A stretch of DNA of 64,000 bases. It comes from Bacillus timonensis (lineage in GTDB: Bacteria; Bacillota; Bacilli; Bacillales; Bacillaceae_L). The stretch lies in NCBI GenBank assembly GCA_020171895.1, contig JAIVAN010000003.1:868001-932000 (forward strand). Reading direction: 5' to 3'. The position numbers and the translations under genes were made by a program. A model generated the notes under the pieces. That model was not told where the DNA came from and searched no databases. It worked only from the letters and a program-made list of their open reading frames with translations. Shown here piece after piece: positions 8,984 to 17,407 of the stretch; the first letter of the stretch is position 1, and every line of letters starts with the position of its first letter.

Positions 8984-9802
8984 TTAAACCTTCGCTATAA
9001 ATTCCTTAATAAGTCGTATAAATGTCGGTTTTGTTCTGTTAGCAACCTCAACAACTTGCTCATGTGTGAGAGGCTCAAGGTCTTCTCCAATTGCCATATC
9101 TGTGATACAAGATACCCCCAACACTTTCATACCCATATGATTAGCAACAATTACTTCAGGAACCGTGGACATTCCGATTGTGTCTGCTCCTAAATGTCTT
9201 ACCATAATTAGTTCTGCTGGGGTCATATACGTTGGACCAGTGATAGAAGCATATACACCAGATTGAATCTTAATTGAATTACGATTTGCTACTTCTCTAA
9301 ATAACTCTCTAAAATCGGTGTCGTATGCCCTACTCATATCTGGAAAACGTGGACCGAGTGTTGATTCATTTTCTCCAATGAGAGGGTTTGCACTTGTTAA
9401 ATTGATATGATCCTCTATCAACATTAAGTCACCAGCTGTGAATGTTGGATTCATACCACCACATGCATTAGTAACTACAATTGATTCAATCCCTAGTCCT
9501 TTCATTACTCTTACAGGAAATGTCACTTCCTGCATAGAATAACCTTCATAAGCATGAAATCTCCCTTGCATAGCCACTACAAACTTACCTTCAAGCTCTC
9601 CAATGACTAACTTACCTGCATGTCCTTCAACAGTTGAAGCAGGGAAATGGGGAATTAAATGATAGTCAATTTTCACAGCATTAACTATTTCTTCTGCAAG
9701 ATCTCCTAAGCCGGATCCTAATATTAAACCAATCGTAGGTTTTACTGTAATTTGTGAGGTAATAAAACTTACTGCCTCATCCATTTTAATTCTCAAGCTC
9801 AT
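8984..9802 (-). CDS. Divergent purine nucleoside phosphorylase paralog with altered base-binding residues
   Basis: Trimeric-type (PNP-II/MTAP family) phosphorylase that splits nucleosides with phosphate. It keeps the family framework: GLILGSGLGDLAEE, ASTVEGHAG, VVTNACGG, and GMSTVPEVIVANH. However, the residue equivalent to human PNP Glu201 is Met193 (TYMTPAE instead of SYETPAE) and that equivalent to Asn243 is Asp235 (ITDMAIG instead of ISNMAAG). These two positions select 6-oxopurines; Asp at the second is seen in 6-amino (adenine) specific relatives. His247, which contacts the 5'-hydroxyl, is kept. Start chosen at ATG 9802, with GGAG upstream and 4 nt after the first copy's stop; an ATG at 9817 is possible. 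Substrate shift is an inference. Confidence 0.85.
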   Translation of the reverse strand: MSLRIKMDEAVSFITSQITVKPTIGLILGSGLGDLAEEIVNAVKIDYHLIPHFPASTVEGHAGKLVIGELEGKFVVAMQGRFHAYEGYSMQEVTFPVRVMKGLGIESIVVTNACGGMNPTFTAGDLMLIEDHINLTSANPLIGENESTLGPRFPDMSRAYDTDFRELFREVANRNSIKIQSGVYASITGPTYMTPAELIMVRHLGADTIGMSTVPEVIVANHMGMKVLGVSCITDMAIGEDLEPLTHEQVVEVANRTKPTFIRLIKEFIAKV

Positions 9803-9806
9803 AGAC

Positions 9807-10634
9807 CTATTCTCCATGATTCATTTCTGATACGATTTCTTTTACAAAAACAAGGAAGTTTGCTTTAGCCATTTCAGTTGTTTCGATAACTTCATCATGT
9901 GTTAATGGTTGATCTAAAATCCCTGCAGCCATATTGGAGATACAAGAAATACCAAGAACCTTAAGGCCAGCATGTCTAGCAATTATGACTTCTGGTACGG
10001 TAGACATTCCAACTGCGTCCCCACCTAGAATTCGTAACATTCTAACTTCAGCTGGAGTTTCATATGAAGGTCCAGTATTACCAACATAAACTCCCTCTTT
10101 TATTGGAACCTGTAATTTTTCTGCAACTGACTTAGCGATGTTTCTTAACTTCGAACAATATGCTTCTGACATATCAGGGAACCTTACTCCAAAACGCTCA
10201 TCATTTGGTCCAATTAACGGATTTTGACCTGTGTTATTAATATGATCTGTAATGATCATTAAATCTCCAGGTTCAAATGATTCATTCACTCCACCAGCAG
10301 CATTTGTTACGATTAAAGACTTCACACCTATTTCTTTCATGACTCTAATAGGGAAAGTAACTTTCTCTAAGCTATATCCCTCATAAAAATGAAATCTACC
10401 TTGCATAGCTACAACAGATTTTCCCTTTAGAGTTCCAAACACTAGTTGACCTGCATGTCCTTCTACCGTAGAAACAGGAAATTCAGGAATTTCGTTGTAT
10501 GGTATCTTTACCGGGTTCTCAATTTCTTCAGCTAGAACTCCTAAGCCTGAGCCTAGAATTAAGCCTATTTCCGGGGTTTGATTAAACTTTCCTTTTAAAA
10601 ATTCTGCTGACTTGTTTATTGATTTAATATCCAT
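9807..10634 (-). CDS. punA: Purine nucleoside phosphorylase PunA (canonical copy)
   Basis: Phosphorolysis of inosine and guanosine (and deoxy forms) to base plus (deoxy)ribose 1-phosphate; called pupG in B. subtilis. 275 residues with GLILGSGLGVLAEE (phosphate site), STVEGHAGQ, VTNAAGG, GNTGPSYETPAE containing Glu192, and CISNMAAG containing Asn234, the expected pair for 6-oxopurine binding. It lies 1 nt after deoB, whose product converts the released pentose phosphate, and directly precedes the divergent second copy. Confidence 0.95.
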   Translation of the reverse strand: MDIKSINKSAEFLKGKFNQTPEIGLILGSGLGVLAEEIENPVKIPYNEIPEFPVSTVEGHAGQLVFGTLKGKSVVAMQGRFHFYEGYSLEKVTFPIRVMKEIGVKSLIVTNAAGGVNESFEPGDLMIITDHINNTGQNPLIGPNDERFGVRFPDMSEAYCSKLRNIAKSVAEKLQVPIKEGVYVGNTGPSYETPAEVRMLRILGGDAVGMSTVPEVIIARHAGLKVLGISCISNMAAGILDQPLTHDEVIETTEMAKANFLVFVKEIVSEMNHGE

Positions 10635-10635
10635 A

Positions 10636-11832
10636 TTAATTATCCTCTCCGTTAATTAAAGATAAAAAACTCTTCCCATATTTAGGCATTTTCACTTTAA
10701 AATTTTCAGCTACAGTAGCACCAATATCTGCAAATGTTTTTCCTGTCGGTAATTCTTTTCCACCTTTCATGGATGGACAATATGCGAGTAATGGGACGTA
10801 TTCACGAGTGTGATCCGTTCCAGGCGCAGTAGGGTCGTTACCGTGGTCTGCTGTAATAATTAACAAATCATCGTTTTTTAGTTTGGGAAGAACTTCAGTT
10901 AGTCTCTTATCGAACTCTTCTAAAGCTTCTTTGTATCCTTGTGGGTCTCTTCTATGACCATATAAAGCGTCAAAATCTACAAGGTTTAAAAAGCTTAATC
11001 CTGTAAAATCCATATCCATCGTCTCTAAAAGCTTATCCATTCCATCCATGTTCGATTTTGTACGAAGAGATTTTGTTATTCCTTCTCCGTCAAAGATATC
11101 GGAAATTTTGCCGATAGAAAGCACATCAAAGCCACTATCTTTTAGTTCATTCATTACTGTACGGTCGAAAGGCTTCAACGCATAATCATGTCTATTCGAT
11201 GTTCTTTTAAATTGATTCGGTTCGCCTAAGAATGGTCTAGCAATTACTCGTCCAACCATATACTTTTCATCTAAAGTTAGCTCTCTAGCAATTTCACAAA
11301 TACGATACAGTTCATCTAGTGGTACAATTTCTTCGTGTGCAGCAATTTGAAGAACAGAATCAGCCGATGTATAAACAATTAGCGCTCCAGTTTCCATATG
11401 CTCTTTGCCTAGTTCATCTAGAATTTCAGTGCCTGATGCTGGCTTATTTCCAATGATCTTTCTTCCTGTTTTTTCTTCTAATTCATTAATTAACTCATCA
11501 GGAAATCCCTCTGGAAATACTCTAAAAGGTGTATCAATATAAAGGCCCATAATTTCCCAATGCCCAGTCATCGTATCTTTACCATTTGACGCTTCTTCCA
11601 TTTTTCCAAAGTAAGCTAATGGTTGGTCTTCTTTTTTTATTCCTCTAATTTCACGTATGTTACTCAAGCCTAATTTACCTATATTAGGCATATTTAACCC
11701 GCTACCAACTTGTGCAATATGACCCAATGTATCGGATCCTTCATCACCATACTCTTTCGCATCTGGGGCCTCACCTATACCTACTGAGTCCATCACTACT
11801 AAAAATATTCGCTTATATGTATAAGAAGACAA
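10636..11832 (-). CDS. deoB: Phosphopentomutase DeoB
   Basis: Mn-dependent alkaline-phosphatase-superfamily enzyme interconverting (deoxy)ribose 1-phosphate and 5-phosphate in nucleoside salvage (drm in B. subtilis). 398 residues, usual length. Metal-site motifs are visible: [11 protein letters not shown] at the N terminus, the DTMTGHWE phosphoacceptor region (Thr), [20 protein letters not shown], and [12 protein letters not shown]. Start is TTG at 11832 with AGGAGGT 7 nt upstream. First gene of the deoB-punA-punA2 operon; no cdd or deoC gene is nearby. Confidence 0.95.
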   Translation of the reverse strand: MSSYTYKRIFLVVMDSVGIGEAPDAKEYGDEGSDTLGHIAQVGSGLNMPNIGKLGLSNIREIRGIKKEDQPLAYFGKMEEASNGKDTMTGHWEIMGLYIDTPFRVFPEGFPDELINELEEKTGRKIIGNKPASGTEILDELGKEHMETGALIVYTSADSVLQIAAHEEIVPLDELYRICEIARELTLDEKYMVGRVIARPFLGEPNQFKRTSNRHDYALKPFDRTVMNELKDSGFDVLSIGKISDIFDGEGITKSLRTKSNMDGMDKLLETMDMDFTGLSFLNLVDFDALYGHRRDPQGYKEALEEFDKRLTEVLPKLKNDDLLIITADHGNDPTAPGTDHTREYVPLLAYCPSMKGGKELPTGKTFADIGATVAENFKVKMPKYGKSFLSLINGEDN

Positions 11833-11908
11833 GTTTACAACCTCCTACAAAAGTATTTATGTTATCTTTCCCTGTTCCTAAAATGTTAACACATATAATT
11901 TGTTACTC

Positions 11909-11962
11909 GTCAGAAGTCTGACCTCTACTTTGAGTATAAGGTGACATCACTATTTATTGCAA
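11909..11962 (-). promoter_or_regulatory. Candidate promoter and operator of deoB
   Basis: Minus-strand TTGCAA (11962-11957), 18 nt, TATACT (11938-11933) resembles a sigma-A promoter. Just downstream, 11909-11922 holds GTCAGA-AG-TCTGAC, a 6-bp inverted repeat well placed for a repressor. Both calls are by eye. Confidence 0.4.
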
Positions 11963-12047
11963 GAAAAATAGCTGTTGTTCATACTATTTTCATAATTACT
12001 TCTCTTTAACTTTAAGAATGAATAAGGCTTTCAATATTTGAGATAAG

Positions 12048-12112
12048 TGGCAACTACGGAAAGCGAGGTTCCTGCAACGAAGGTTAACACCTCAAGTTCA
12101 ATGTTGTATTTT
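12048..12112 (-). repeat. Truncated copy of the 250-bp interspersed palindromic repeat
   Basis: Contains only the left end of the repeat in reverse orientation (GGAAAGCGAGGTTCC, then GGTTAACACC, then TTGTATTTTCAGGGTA) and abuts the full copy at 12113. The rest of the unit is missing. Confidence 0.8.
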
Positions 12113-12361
12113 CAGGGTAGACTTCCATGCAACTAAGAATTTGCATTATGGTGAATGAAAATGTTTTTTCTTATTAGAATGTTGTATCCAAGTATTAATG
12201 CGTGTTAACCGAAGTGGAAGGAACCGAGACTCCTACGGGAATAGCGACAGGCTTGAGACCCCACAGGCGAAGCCGAGGAGGCTCAAGTGGCGCCCCGTGG
12301 AAAGCGAGGTTCCTGGCAACGAAGGTTAACACCCCCAGTTCAGTGTTGTATTTTCAGGTAG
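12113..12361 (-). repeat. Interspersed palindromic repeat, full copy (xerD downstream)
   Basis: Reverse-orientation copy. The unit carries nested inverted repeats: an outer GTGTTAACC/GGTTAACAC pair, GGAACC/GGTTCC, and a GC-rich core with GAGGCTC and GGCGAAGCC. Its left end lies at the terminator of xerD. The intergenic region 11833-12398 otherwise holds only the deoB promoter region; no gene is seen in it. Confidence 0.88.
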
Positions 12362-12366
12362 CCAAA

Positions 12367-12400
12367 ATAAAAAAGTGTCAGAATTATTCCCAACACTTTT
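12367..12400 (-). terminator. Terminator of xerD
   Basis: AAAAGTGT pairs with ACACTTTT across a 14-nt loop, followed by T-rich sequence on the minus strand. It overlaps the xerD stop codon. Confidence 0.7.
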
Positions 12401-13289
12401 ATGCTCTTGGATGAAAAGAATTATAAACATCCTTAAGCCTTGCTTTCGTAACATGTGTATAAATTTGTGTCGTTGAAATATCTGCATGCCCAAGCATTTC
12501 TTGAACAGCTCGTATATCTGCCCCATTTTCGAGAAGATGTGTCGCAAAAGAATGTCTCAATGTATGTGGAGTCAACTCTTTTTTAATATTTGCCTCCAAC
12601 GCCATCCTTTTTAAGTTCTTCCAAAACCCTTGCCTTGACATCTGATTTCCGTGATGATTGACAAATAATGCTTCAGGACGCTTTTTCTTTATTAATTGCG
12701 GCCTAGATGTCTCAATATATTGTTTGATTGCTTCTGTCGCAATTCTACCTAAAGGTACGATTCTTTCTTTGTTACCTTTTCCAATACATCTTATAAACCC
12801 CATTGATAGATGAACATCTACTAAATTTAAATTAATCAGTTCGCTAACACGTATCCCTGTTGCATATAATAATTCTAACATTGCTTTATCACGCATACCT
12901 AATGGAGTGTTCGTTTTTGGTACAGAAAGTAATGCCTCAACTTCTTGCAGGTTTAATACTTTAGGCAAGGTTTTTTCGGCTTGAGGTGTTTCAATATGTA
13001 CAGTTGGATCTTGTTGAACGATTTGCTCTCTTAGCATGAATTGGTGGAAGGATCGAATAGATGCAATCTGTCTTGCAATCGTTTTTGAGGATTTTCCACT
13101 TTCTTTTAGTTCCTTAAGAAATTGAATAATATGCCCTCTTGTTACTTGCTGAAAAGATTCAACTCTCTCCACTTTCACAATATATTGCACGTATTTTTTT
13201 AAATCTCTTTCATAAGAAATAACGGTATTGTCAGCCATACGTCTTTCTACAACTAAATAATGAATAAAATCCCTTAAATGATCTTCCAA
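12399..13289 (-). CDS. xerD: Site-specific tyrosine recombinase XerD
   Basis: Chromosome dimer resolution recombinase acting with XerC at dif (ripX in B. subtilis). 296 residues. N-terminal SAM-like core-binding domain (about 1-85) and C-terminal catalytic domain with Arg in [11 protein letters not shown], Lys in [28 protein letters not shown] (His and Arg), the [14 protein letters not shown] segment with the catalytic Tyr. All active residues are present. It follows yqzK by 6 nt and probably shares a transcript with it. Although a recombinase, it is the housekeeping one, not evidence of a mobile element. Confidence 0.96.
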   Translation of the reverse strand: MEDHLRDFIHYLVVERRMADNTVISYERDLKKYVQYIVKVERVESFQQVTRGHIIQFLKELKESGKSSKTIARQIASIRSFHQFMLREQIVQQDPTVHIETPQAEKTLPKVLNLQEVEALLSVPKTNTPLGMRDKAMLELLYATGIRVSELINLNLVDVHLSMGFIRCIGKGNKERIVPLGRIATEAIKQYIETSRPQLIKKKRPEALFVNHHGNQMSRQGFWKNLKRMALEANIKKELTPHTLRHSFATHLLENGADIRAVQEMLGHADISTTQIYTHVTKARLKDVYNSFHPRA

Positions 13290-13295
13290 TATTCT

Positions 13296-13523
13296 CTACT
13301 CCCCGTAATGATAAAAAAACAATAGACGATTTAACCAGTTGTCATTTTCTGTATCAATTGTAGTAGTTACTTTTATTGCTGATCCCTCTGGTTCATCATA
13401 TTTATGGTAAGATTGATATTCTTGATTTAACCACATGATACCATAATAGAACATGATCGTGCAGCCAGTAAATAAGATGAAAACTTTAAATGTATCTAAG
13501 ACAATTTTTAACCACTCTCTCAT
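13296..13523 (-). CDS. yqzK: YqzK-like small membrane protein (DUF4227 family)
   Basis: 75-residue protein of unknown function with one membrane segment (about residues 12-32, FKVFILFTGCTIMFYYGIMWL) followed by a short, mostly hydrophilic exposed part. In B. subtilis yqzK lies between fur and xerD, exactly as here, and the sequence has the family's N-terminal RxWLK and YYG features. GGAGGCC lies upstream of its ATG. No function is claimed. Confidence 0.8.
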   Translation of the reverse strand: MREWLKIVLDTFKVFILFTGCTIMFYYGIMWLNQEYQSYHKYDEPEGSAIKVTTTIDTENDNWLNRLLFFYHYGE

Positions 13524-13626
13524 GATTGGCCTCCAGCGAAATAACTTTTTACTAGAAGATATGCCAAATAAGACAAGTTTTATACACGATATAGGACAAT
13601 TATTATATGTATTTTAAATTTTTAGC

Positions 13627-13855
13627 CTACCTTGAAAATACGACACTGTACAATCCGTGGGGCGCCACTTGAGTCTCCTCGGCTTCGTCTGTGGGGTCCG
13701 GGGTCTGTCGCATATCCCACAGGAGTCTCGGTTCCTTCCACTCCGATTAACACGTATGAATTACTTAAAAGTCAACATTCTATAAGCGCAAAAATCAGTT
13801 CGCATTTTCATTCTTCATGGTGCAATTCTTAAATTGCATGGAAGTCTACCTTGAA
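13627..13855 (+). repeat. Interspersed palindromic repeat with internal deletion
   Basis: Forward-orientation copy between yqzK and fur. The left part between CGACACTGTACAA and TCCGTGGGGCG lacks about 33 nt (the GTGTTAA...GGAACCTCGCTT arm), so the outer palindrome cannot form. The right end stops 17 nt short of the fur terminator. The rest of 13524-13903 shows nothing else. Confidence 0.87.
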
Positions 13856-13872
13856 ATTTTTATATAAATTAG

Positions 13873-13905
13873 AAAAAGCCTTTCCATTTGGATGAAGGCT
13901 TTTTC
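13873..13905 (-). terminator. Terminator of fur
   Basis: AAAAAGCCTT and AAGGCTTTTT form a perfect stem with a T run on the minus strand; it overlaps the fur stop codon at 13906-13904. Confidence 0.87.
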
Positions 13906-14362
13906 ATTGGTCTGTAGTTTCTTCTTCTACGTGACATCTATGGCATATTCCATGAAATGTTAAGCGGTGGTCTTTTATTTTAAAATTCCAATCTCTCTCT
14001 ACAATCTGTTCAACATCTTCAAGTAGGTCTTCTTGAATTTCATCTACTGCGCCACATTCTATACATACAAGGTGATGATGGAAATGCGCTGCTCCTTCTT
14101 GTCGTAGGTCGTATCGAGAAACACCGTCACCAAAGTTTATTTTATCTACTATTTTTAATTCTGTTAATAATTCCAATGTACGATATACAGTTGCTAGCCC
14201 AATTTCTGGCGACTTCTCTTTTACCAGGAGGTATACATCTTCAGCACTCAAATGATCCTCTTCATGTTCTAAAAGAACTCGAACAGTAGCTTCACGCTGA
14301 GGAGTTAACTTATAGCTAGAAGAGTGCAACTGTTTCTTTATTCTATCAATTCTGCTTTCCAT
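13904..14362 (-). CDS. fur: Ferric uptake regulator Fur
   Basis: Iron-dependent dimeric repressor. 152 residues: N-terminal winged helix (YKLTPQREATVRVLLE, then IGLATVYRTLELLTEL as recognition helix) and C-terminal metal domain with HFHHHLVCIECGAVDEI and CHRCHVEE, giving the CxxC pairs of the structural zinc site. It groups with Fur rather than PerR or Zur by position and the HHH cluster, though paralog assignment by eye is not absolute. ATG at 14362 has GGAGGG 9 nt upstream. A sigma-A promoter and a PerR-like box precede it. Confidence 0.92.
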   Translation of the reverse strand: MESRIDRIKKQLHSSSYKLTPQREATVRVLLEHEEDHLSAEDVYLLVKEKSPEIGLATVYRTLELLTELKIVDKINFGDGVSRYDLRQEGAAHFHHHLVCIECGAVDEIQEDLLEDVEQIVERDWNFKIKDHRLTFHGICHRCHVEEETTDQ

Positions 14363-14394
14363 GAAAAAATTCCCTCCCTCGCCATTACCACCTT

Positions 14395-14461
14395 ATTATA
14401 ACAGAAGACAGGGAGCAGTCCAAATAAAATAATTATAAATAAGAAATTATAATGATTATTT
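14395..14461 (-). promoter_or_regulatory. fur promoter with upstream Per-box-like site
   Basis: Minus-strand TTGGAC (14423-14418), 17 nt, TATAAT (14400-14395) is a good sigma-A promoter. At 14447-14461 TTATAAT-G-ATTATTT matches 13 of 15 positions of the Per box TTATAATnATTATAA. B. subtilis fur is PerR regulated; here the box lies 24 nt upstream of the -35, so its effect is uncertain. Confidence 0.6.
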
Positions 14462-14475
14462 TATAATATTAATTA

Positions 14476-15123
14476 TCATTTATTAACAACATCAATTATA
14501 CTTCTCATTAAACCTGGTGATACAAATGCTTCAAAGACTGAAGCAAATACTAACACAACACTAACAATTCCCATTAGAAACGTATATCGAGTTAACAATT
14601 GAAAAACTGGTTCATTTGTTCTTTTAATAAACTGCTGACGGATCATTTTCAATGAGAATGCTACTGATACTGTCGCAATGATTACAAAGGCAGGAATGAT
14701 TATTATATTTTGTGGCAGTACTGATACAAAAGACAATAGGAACCCTTTCCATCCCATTTGATTTACTAGAAATCCTACCGTAAAACCGACTACTACACCC
14801 TTCAGAAAGAGGAGAATTAAAATTATTGGAAGGCCAATAATGGATATTCCTAGAAGCCACATAAGCCCTAAATATTTCAGGTTATGAAAATAGCTTTGTT
14901 TGAAGATTTCAATGGAATTGGCATGCTTACCTTCGGAAACTTGTCCAAAAAACTGTGATAAATAATAGTATAGGTCTTGTTTTTGGTTGATATTTAGGCT
15001 ATTAACGACTATAGCTCCAAATATAACACCCATGAGAAAAAGTACTGTAATGAATAAATATATAGAAGAATGTTCTCTTAAATGAACAGTTAATGTATGT
15101 TGTATAGTGTTCTTTCTCATCAT
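14476..15123 (-). CDS. spoIIM: Stage II sporulation protein M, SpoIIM
   Basis: Integral membrane protein of the SpoIID-SpoIIM-SpoIIP engulfment machine that thins septal peptidoglycan in the mother cell. 215 residues, about five membrane segments: one near residue 20-40 after a basic N terminus, and four in the C-terminal two thirds, with the NLKYLGLMWLLGISIIGLP block typical of the family. GGGAGGAACT precedes the ATG. The upstream sigma-E-type promoter agrees with mother-cell expression. Confidence 0.94.
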   Translation of the reverse strand: MMRKNTIQHTLTVHLREHSSIYLFITVLFLMGVIFGAIVVNSLNINQKQDLYYYLSQFFGQVSEGKHANSIEIFKQSYFHNLKYLGLMWLLGISIIGLPIILILLFLKGVVVGFTVGFLVNQMGWKGFLLSFVSVLPQNIIIIPAFVIIATVSVAFSLKMIRQQFIKRTNEPVFQLLTRYTFLMGIVSVVLVFASVFEAFVSPGLMRSIIDVVNK

Positions 15124-15150
15124 AGTTCCTCCCTGTCATTCTCTTACTAG

Positions 15151-15178
15151 ATTGTATGATAGATTTAGGAAACTATGA
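15151..15178 (-). promoter_or_regulatory. Sigma-E-type promoter of spoIIM
   Basis: Minus-strand CATACAAT (15158-15151) is a perfect sigma-E -10; TCATAGTT (15178-15171) is a plausible -35 about 12-13 nt away, slightly close. It is 28 nt upstream of spoIIM, a known sigma-E gene in B. subtilis. Confidence 0.6.
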
Positions 15179-15239
15179 CACTTATTAAATTTAAGATATT
15201 TTTATAATGGCGTTCAATTTCAAAAAAGTAAACTTTTGA

Positions 15240-15491
15240 CTACCCTTAAAATACAACACTGAATATGGGGTGTTAACCTTCGTTGCAGGAACCTCGCTTT
15301 CCACGGGGCACCACTTGAGCCTCCTCGGCCTTTGACCTGTGGGGTCTCAAGCCCGGCGCATTTCCCGTAGGAGTCTCGGTTCCTTCCACTACGGTTAACA
15401 CACATGAATACTTAGATTCAACACTCTAATAACAAAACAATTTTCATTCTTCATGGTACAAATTCTTAATTGCGTCGAAATCTTCCCTGAA
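15240..15491 (+). repeat. Interspersed palindromic repeat, full copy (spoIIM - EndoQ interval)
   Basis: Forward copy with the outer GGTGTTAACC/GGTTAACACA arms, GGAACCTCG and CTCGGTTCC arms, and the core GCCTCCTCGGCC. It fills most of the 15124-15594 gap; no gene is seen there. Confidence 0.88.
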
Positions 15492-15556
15492 TCTGAAGCT
15501 TGTTTGTTCATCTCATTTATAGAACCCTTGCTTTTCGATTTATATGTACTAGAACC

Positions 15557-15602
15557 AAAAAAGGCTGAAAAACTATACATGTGAAGTATAGTTGTCAGCC
15601 TT
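15557..15602 (-). terminator. Terminator after the EndoQ-like gene
   Basis: A long stem, AAGGCTGA...ACTATAC with GTATAGT...TCAGCCTT, followed by six T on the minus strand; it overlaps the stop codon of the nuclease gene. Confidence 0.85.
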
Positions 15603-16761
15603 GAATTTTCCCGTATACTCCACCTCCACCAGGTTGGATTTTTATCTTTCCTTCTCTTGCCTCCATAATTAACGCTGTGATTTTAGAACCAACTACTGGA
15701 AGAAGAGATTCTTCAGGTATTCTGTGCAAGATGTCCATTTCTGTTTTAAAATAATCTCTTAGCTTTTTTAACGTTTTGGGACCAATACCTGGAATAAATT
15801 CTAACGGTACTTGGTGAATATACGGAGGTCTATTTGGATTTTTATCTTTTGTATCTTTTAGCTCATTAAGTCTGTCAAATACTCCTTTTACAATCTTTTC
15901 ACTATCACACACTCCACATTTCAACAAATGCGACTTACTCACTACATTCCCGCACTTTTCACACGTTGTTTTATGGTACTTGCCTAATAAAGGATCTAAT
16001 CCATAATTAGAAGTTATATATCGGTTTCCTCTTTTGTGCAAAGCTAACTGAAGTTCTTCAAATGTTGGCTCTTTCATCCTCATTATTTGATATTCTCTCG
16101 CTATTTTAGGCAAGGAATGAGCATCAGAATTTGATAAAAAAGAGTATTGGTGTAATTCTGCTATTTGATCCGCCATCAAAGTATTCGCACTTAAACCTAA
16201 CTCTATCCCATCAATTAATTCTGGGTTGAGAACCTCCGATAAAGAGCGTTCTACACCTCTACCGTATAGACTTTTATAAGGGGTAAATACATGTGCAGGT
16301 ACAAAGAGCCCACCTAATTCTTTTATTTTTCTTTGAATATTTACCCCACTCTCATATATCCTTTGTGAACTAAGTGTCACATTTTTCATTCTTTGTGAGA
16401 GCCACTTACTAAACAGTTCCATTTGCACAAGGTTAGGTAGATAGCCAAGGATATGTATAGGTCCTTTGCAATGTTCATCATAAATTTCTAACTCGGTTCC
16501 TAAAATTAATGTGACATTTTTATAACGAATACCTCCACCATTAAGCTCAATGACTTTTCCTTGTTTAATCATTTGTTTTAATTCGAACTGTATCTCGGGG
16601 ACATGACAATCTATGACACCTATCATGTCCATGCCTTTTACCTCTGTTGATTCAATTAATATATTTTCAATGGTAAGCGATTTTGCTCCTGTAATTTTTA
16701 CAGGTTTTCCAGATGCTGTTCTACCTATATGAATATGTAAATCCACAAAATAATTATTCAT
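15595..16761 (-). CDS. EndoQ-like PHP-domain nuclease (TIGR00375 family)
   Basis: 388 residues from the ATG at 16761 (GGGGAG 4 nt upstream); it overlaps nudF by 8 nt. N-terminal PHP domain with metal ligands in DLHIHIG, then GVIDCHVPE, PAHVFTPYKSLYG and LSNSDAHSLPKIAREYQ. A four-cysteine zinc-ribbon-like segment follows (CEKCG and CGVCDSE near residues 285-310) and a helix-hairpin-helix LEFIPGIGPKTLKKLRDYF at the C-terminal third. Archaeal EndoQ and its Bacillus relatives nick DNA 5' of deaminated bases or abasic sites; this role is family knowledge, not proven here. It probably corresponds to the conserved protein next to nudF in B. subtilis. Confidence 0.82.
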   Translation of the reverse strand: MNNYFVDLHIHIGRTASGKPVKITGAKSLTIENILIESTEVKGMDMIGVIDCHVPEIQFELKQMIKQGKVIELNGGGIRYKNVTLILGTELEIYDEHCKGPIHILGYLPNLVQMELFSKWLSQRMKNVTLSSQRIYESGVNIQRKIKELGGLFVPAHVFTPYKSLYGRGVERSLSEVLNPELIDGIELGLSANTLMADQIAELHQYSFLSNSDAHSLPKIAREYQIMRMKEPTFEELQLALHKRGNRYITSNYGLDPLLGKYHKTTCEKCGNVVSKSHLLKCGVCDSEKIVKGVFDRLNELKDTKDKNPNRPPYIHQVPLEFIPGIGPKTLKKLRDYFKTEMDILHRIPEESLLPVVGSKITALIMEAREGKIKIQPGGGGVYGKIQG

Positions 16762-17317
16762 TCTTCTCCCCGAGTGCTTGTTGTAATTGAAGATATTGTA
16801 TCGCATAAGCTGTTTTCGCATCATATATTTTCTGTTCTTTAACATATTGAATGGCTTGTTCTAAAGTAAGTTCAATTACATCCACAAATTCATCCTCATC
16901 TAGTTCCGCTGGTGAAGTTTGTTTTGTTAACTGCTTCGCTACATAAAGGTGAACAATTTCATCTGCAAAACCCGGTGACGTGTAAAAAGATATTAGATGT
17001 TTTAAAGACTGACATGTAAATCCAGTCTCTTCATCTAATTCCCGTTTCGCTGTTACTTCAGGTTCTTCTCCTTTTTCCATTTTACCAGCTGGAATTTCCA
17101 CTATTACTCGATTTAGCGCCTTACGGTATTGGCTAACCATTAATATTTTATTCTCATTAGTAAGAGCTAGAATAGCTACAGCACCAGGGTGTTTAACTAG
17201 TTCTCGTGTACTCTTTTTACCGTTAGGGAGTTCAACCTCTTCAACATGTAAATCAATAACTCTTCCTTCAAAAATGATATCCTTTGAAATTGTTTTTTCT
17301 ATTAAATGGTCCATCAT
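16754..17317 (-). CDS. nudF: ADP-ribose pyrophosphatase NudF
   Basis: Nudix hydrolase that cleaves ADP-ribose to AMP and ribose 5-phosphate. The Nudix box is intact near residues 75-97: GKMEKGEEPEVTAK followed by RELDEETGF. A conserved FYTSPGFADEIVHLYVA segment follows, and the C terminus ends DAKTAYAIQYLQLQQAL as in B. subtilis. The ATG at 17317 is chosen for GAGGAG 5-6 nt upstream; upstream in-frame codons to 17365 lack a ribosome site. Divergent from mciZ; the EndoQ-like gene is co-transcribed. Confidence 0.95.
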   Translation of the reverse strand: MMDHLIEKTISKDIIFEGRVIDLHVEEVELPNGKKSTRELVKHPGAVAILALTNENKILMVSQYRKALNRVIVEIPAGKMEKGEEPEVTAKRELDEETGFTCQSLKHLISFYTSPGFADEIVHLYVAKQLTKQTSPAELDEDEFVDVIELTLEQAIQYVKEQKIYDAKTAYAIQYLQLQQALGEKNE

Positions 17318-17407
17318 ATACACTCCTCGTTCTAATCTATCTTTTATTTTCATAAATTCTATCATACCAAATATCCAGTTTAATATTGGAAGGATAGGAG
17401 TTCTGTC

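Noticed and set aside
12202-12414. Open frames inside the 250-bp repeats (also near 13632-13832, 15220-15405, 31623-31945 and 31914-32144)
   Set aside because: They lie in palindromic repeat copies, differ in frame and length from copy to copy, lack ribosome sites, and encode low-complexity Arg/Gly/Ser-rich strings. Not genes.
12399-13289. Tyrosine recombinase as sign of an integrated element
   Set aside because: Sequence, length and neighbours identify the housekeeping XerD; there is no att site, phage gene or compositional break around it.
17341-17400. Sigma-E promoter for mciZ (CATACCA near 17364)
   Set aside because: A -10-like element exists but no acceptable -35 at the right distance was found.
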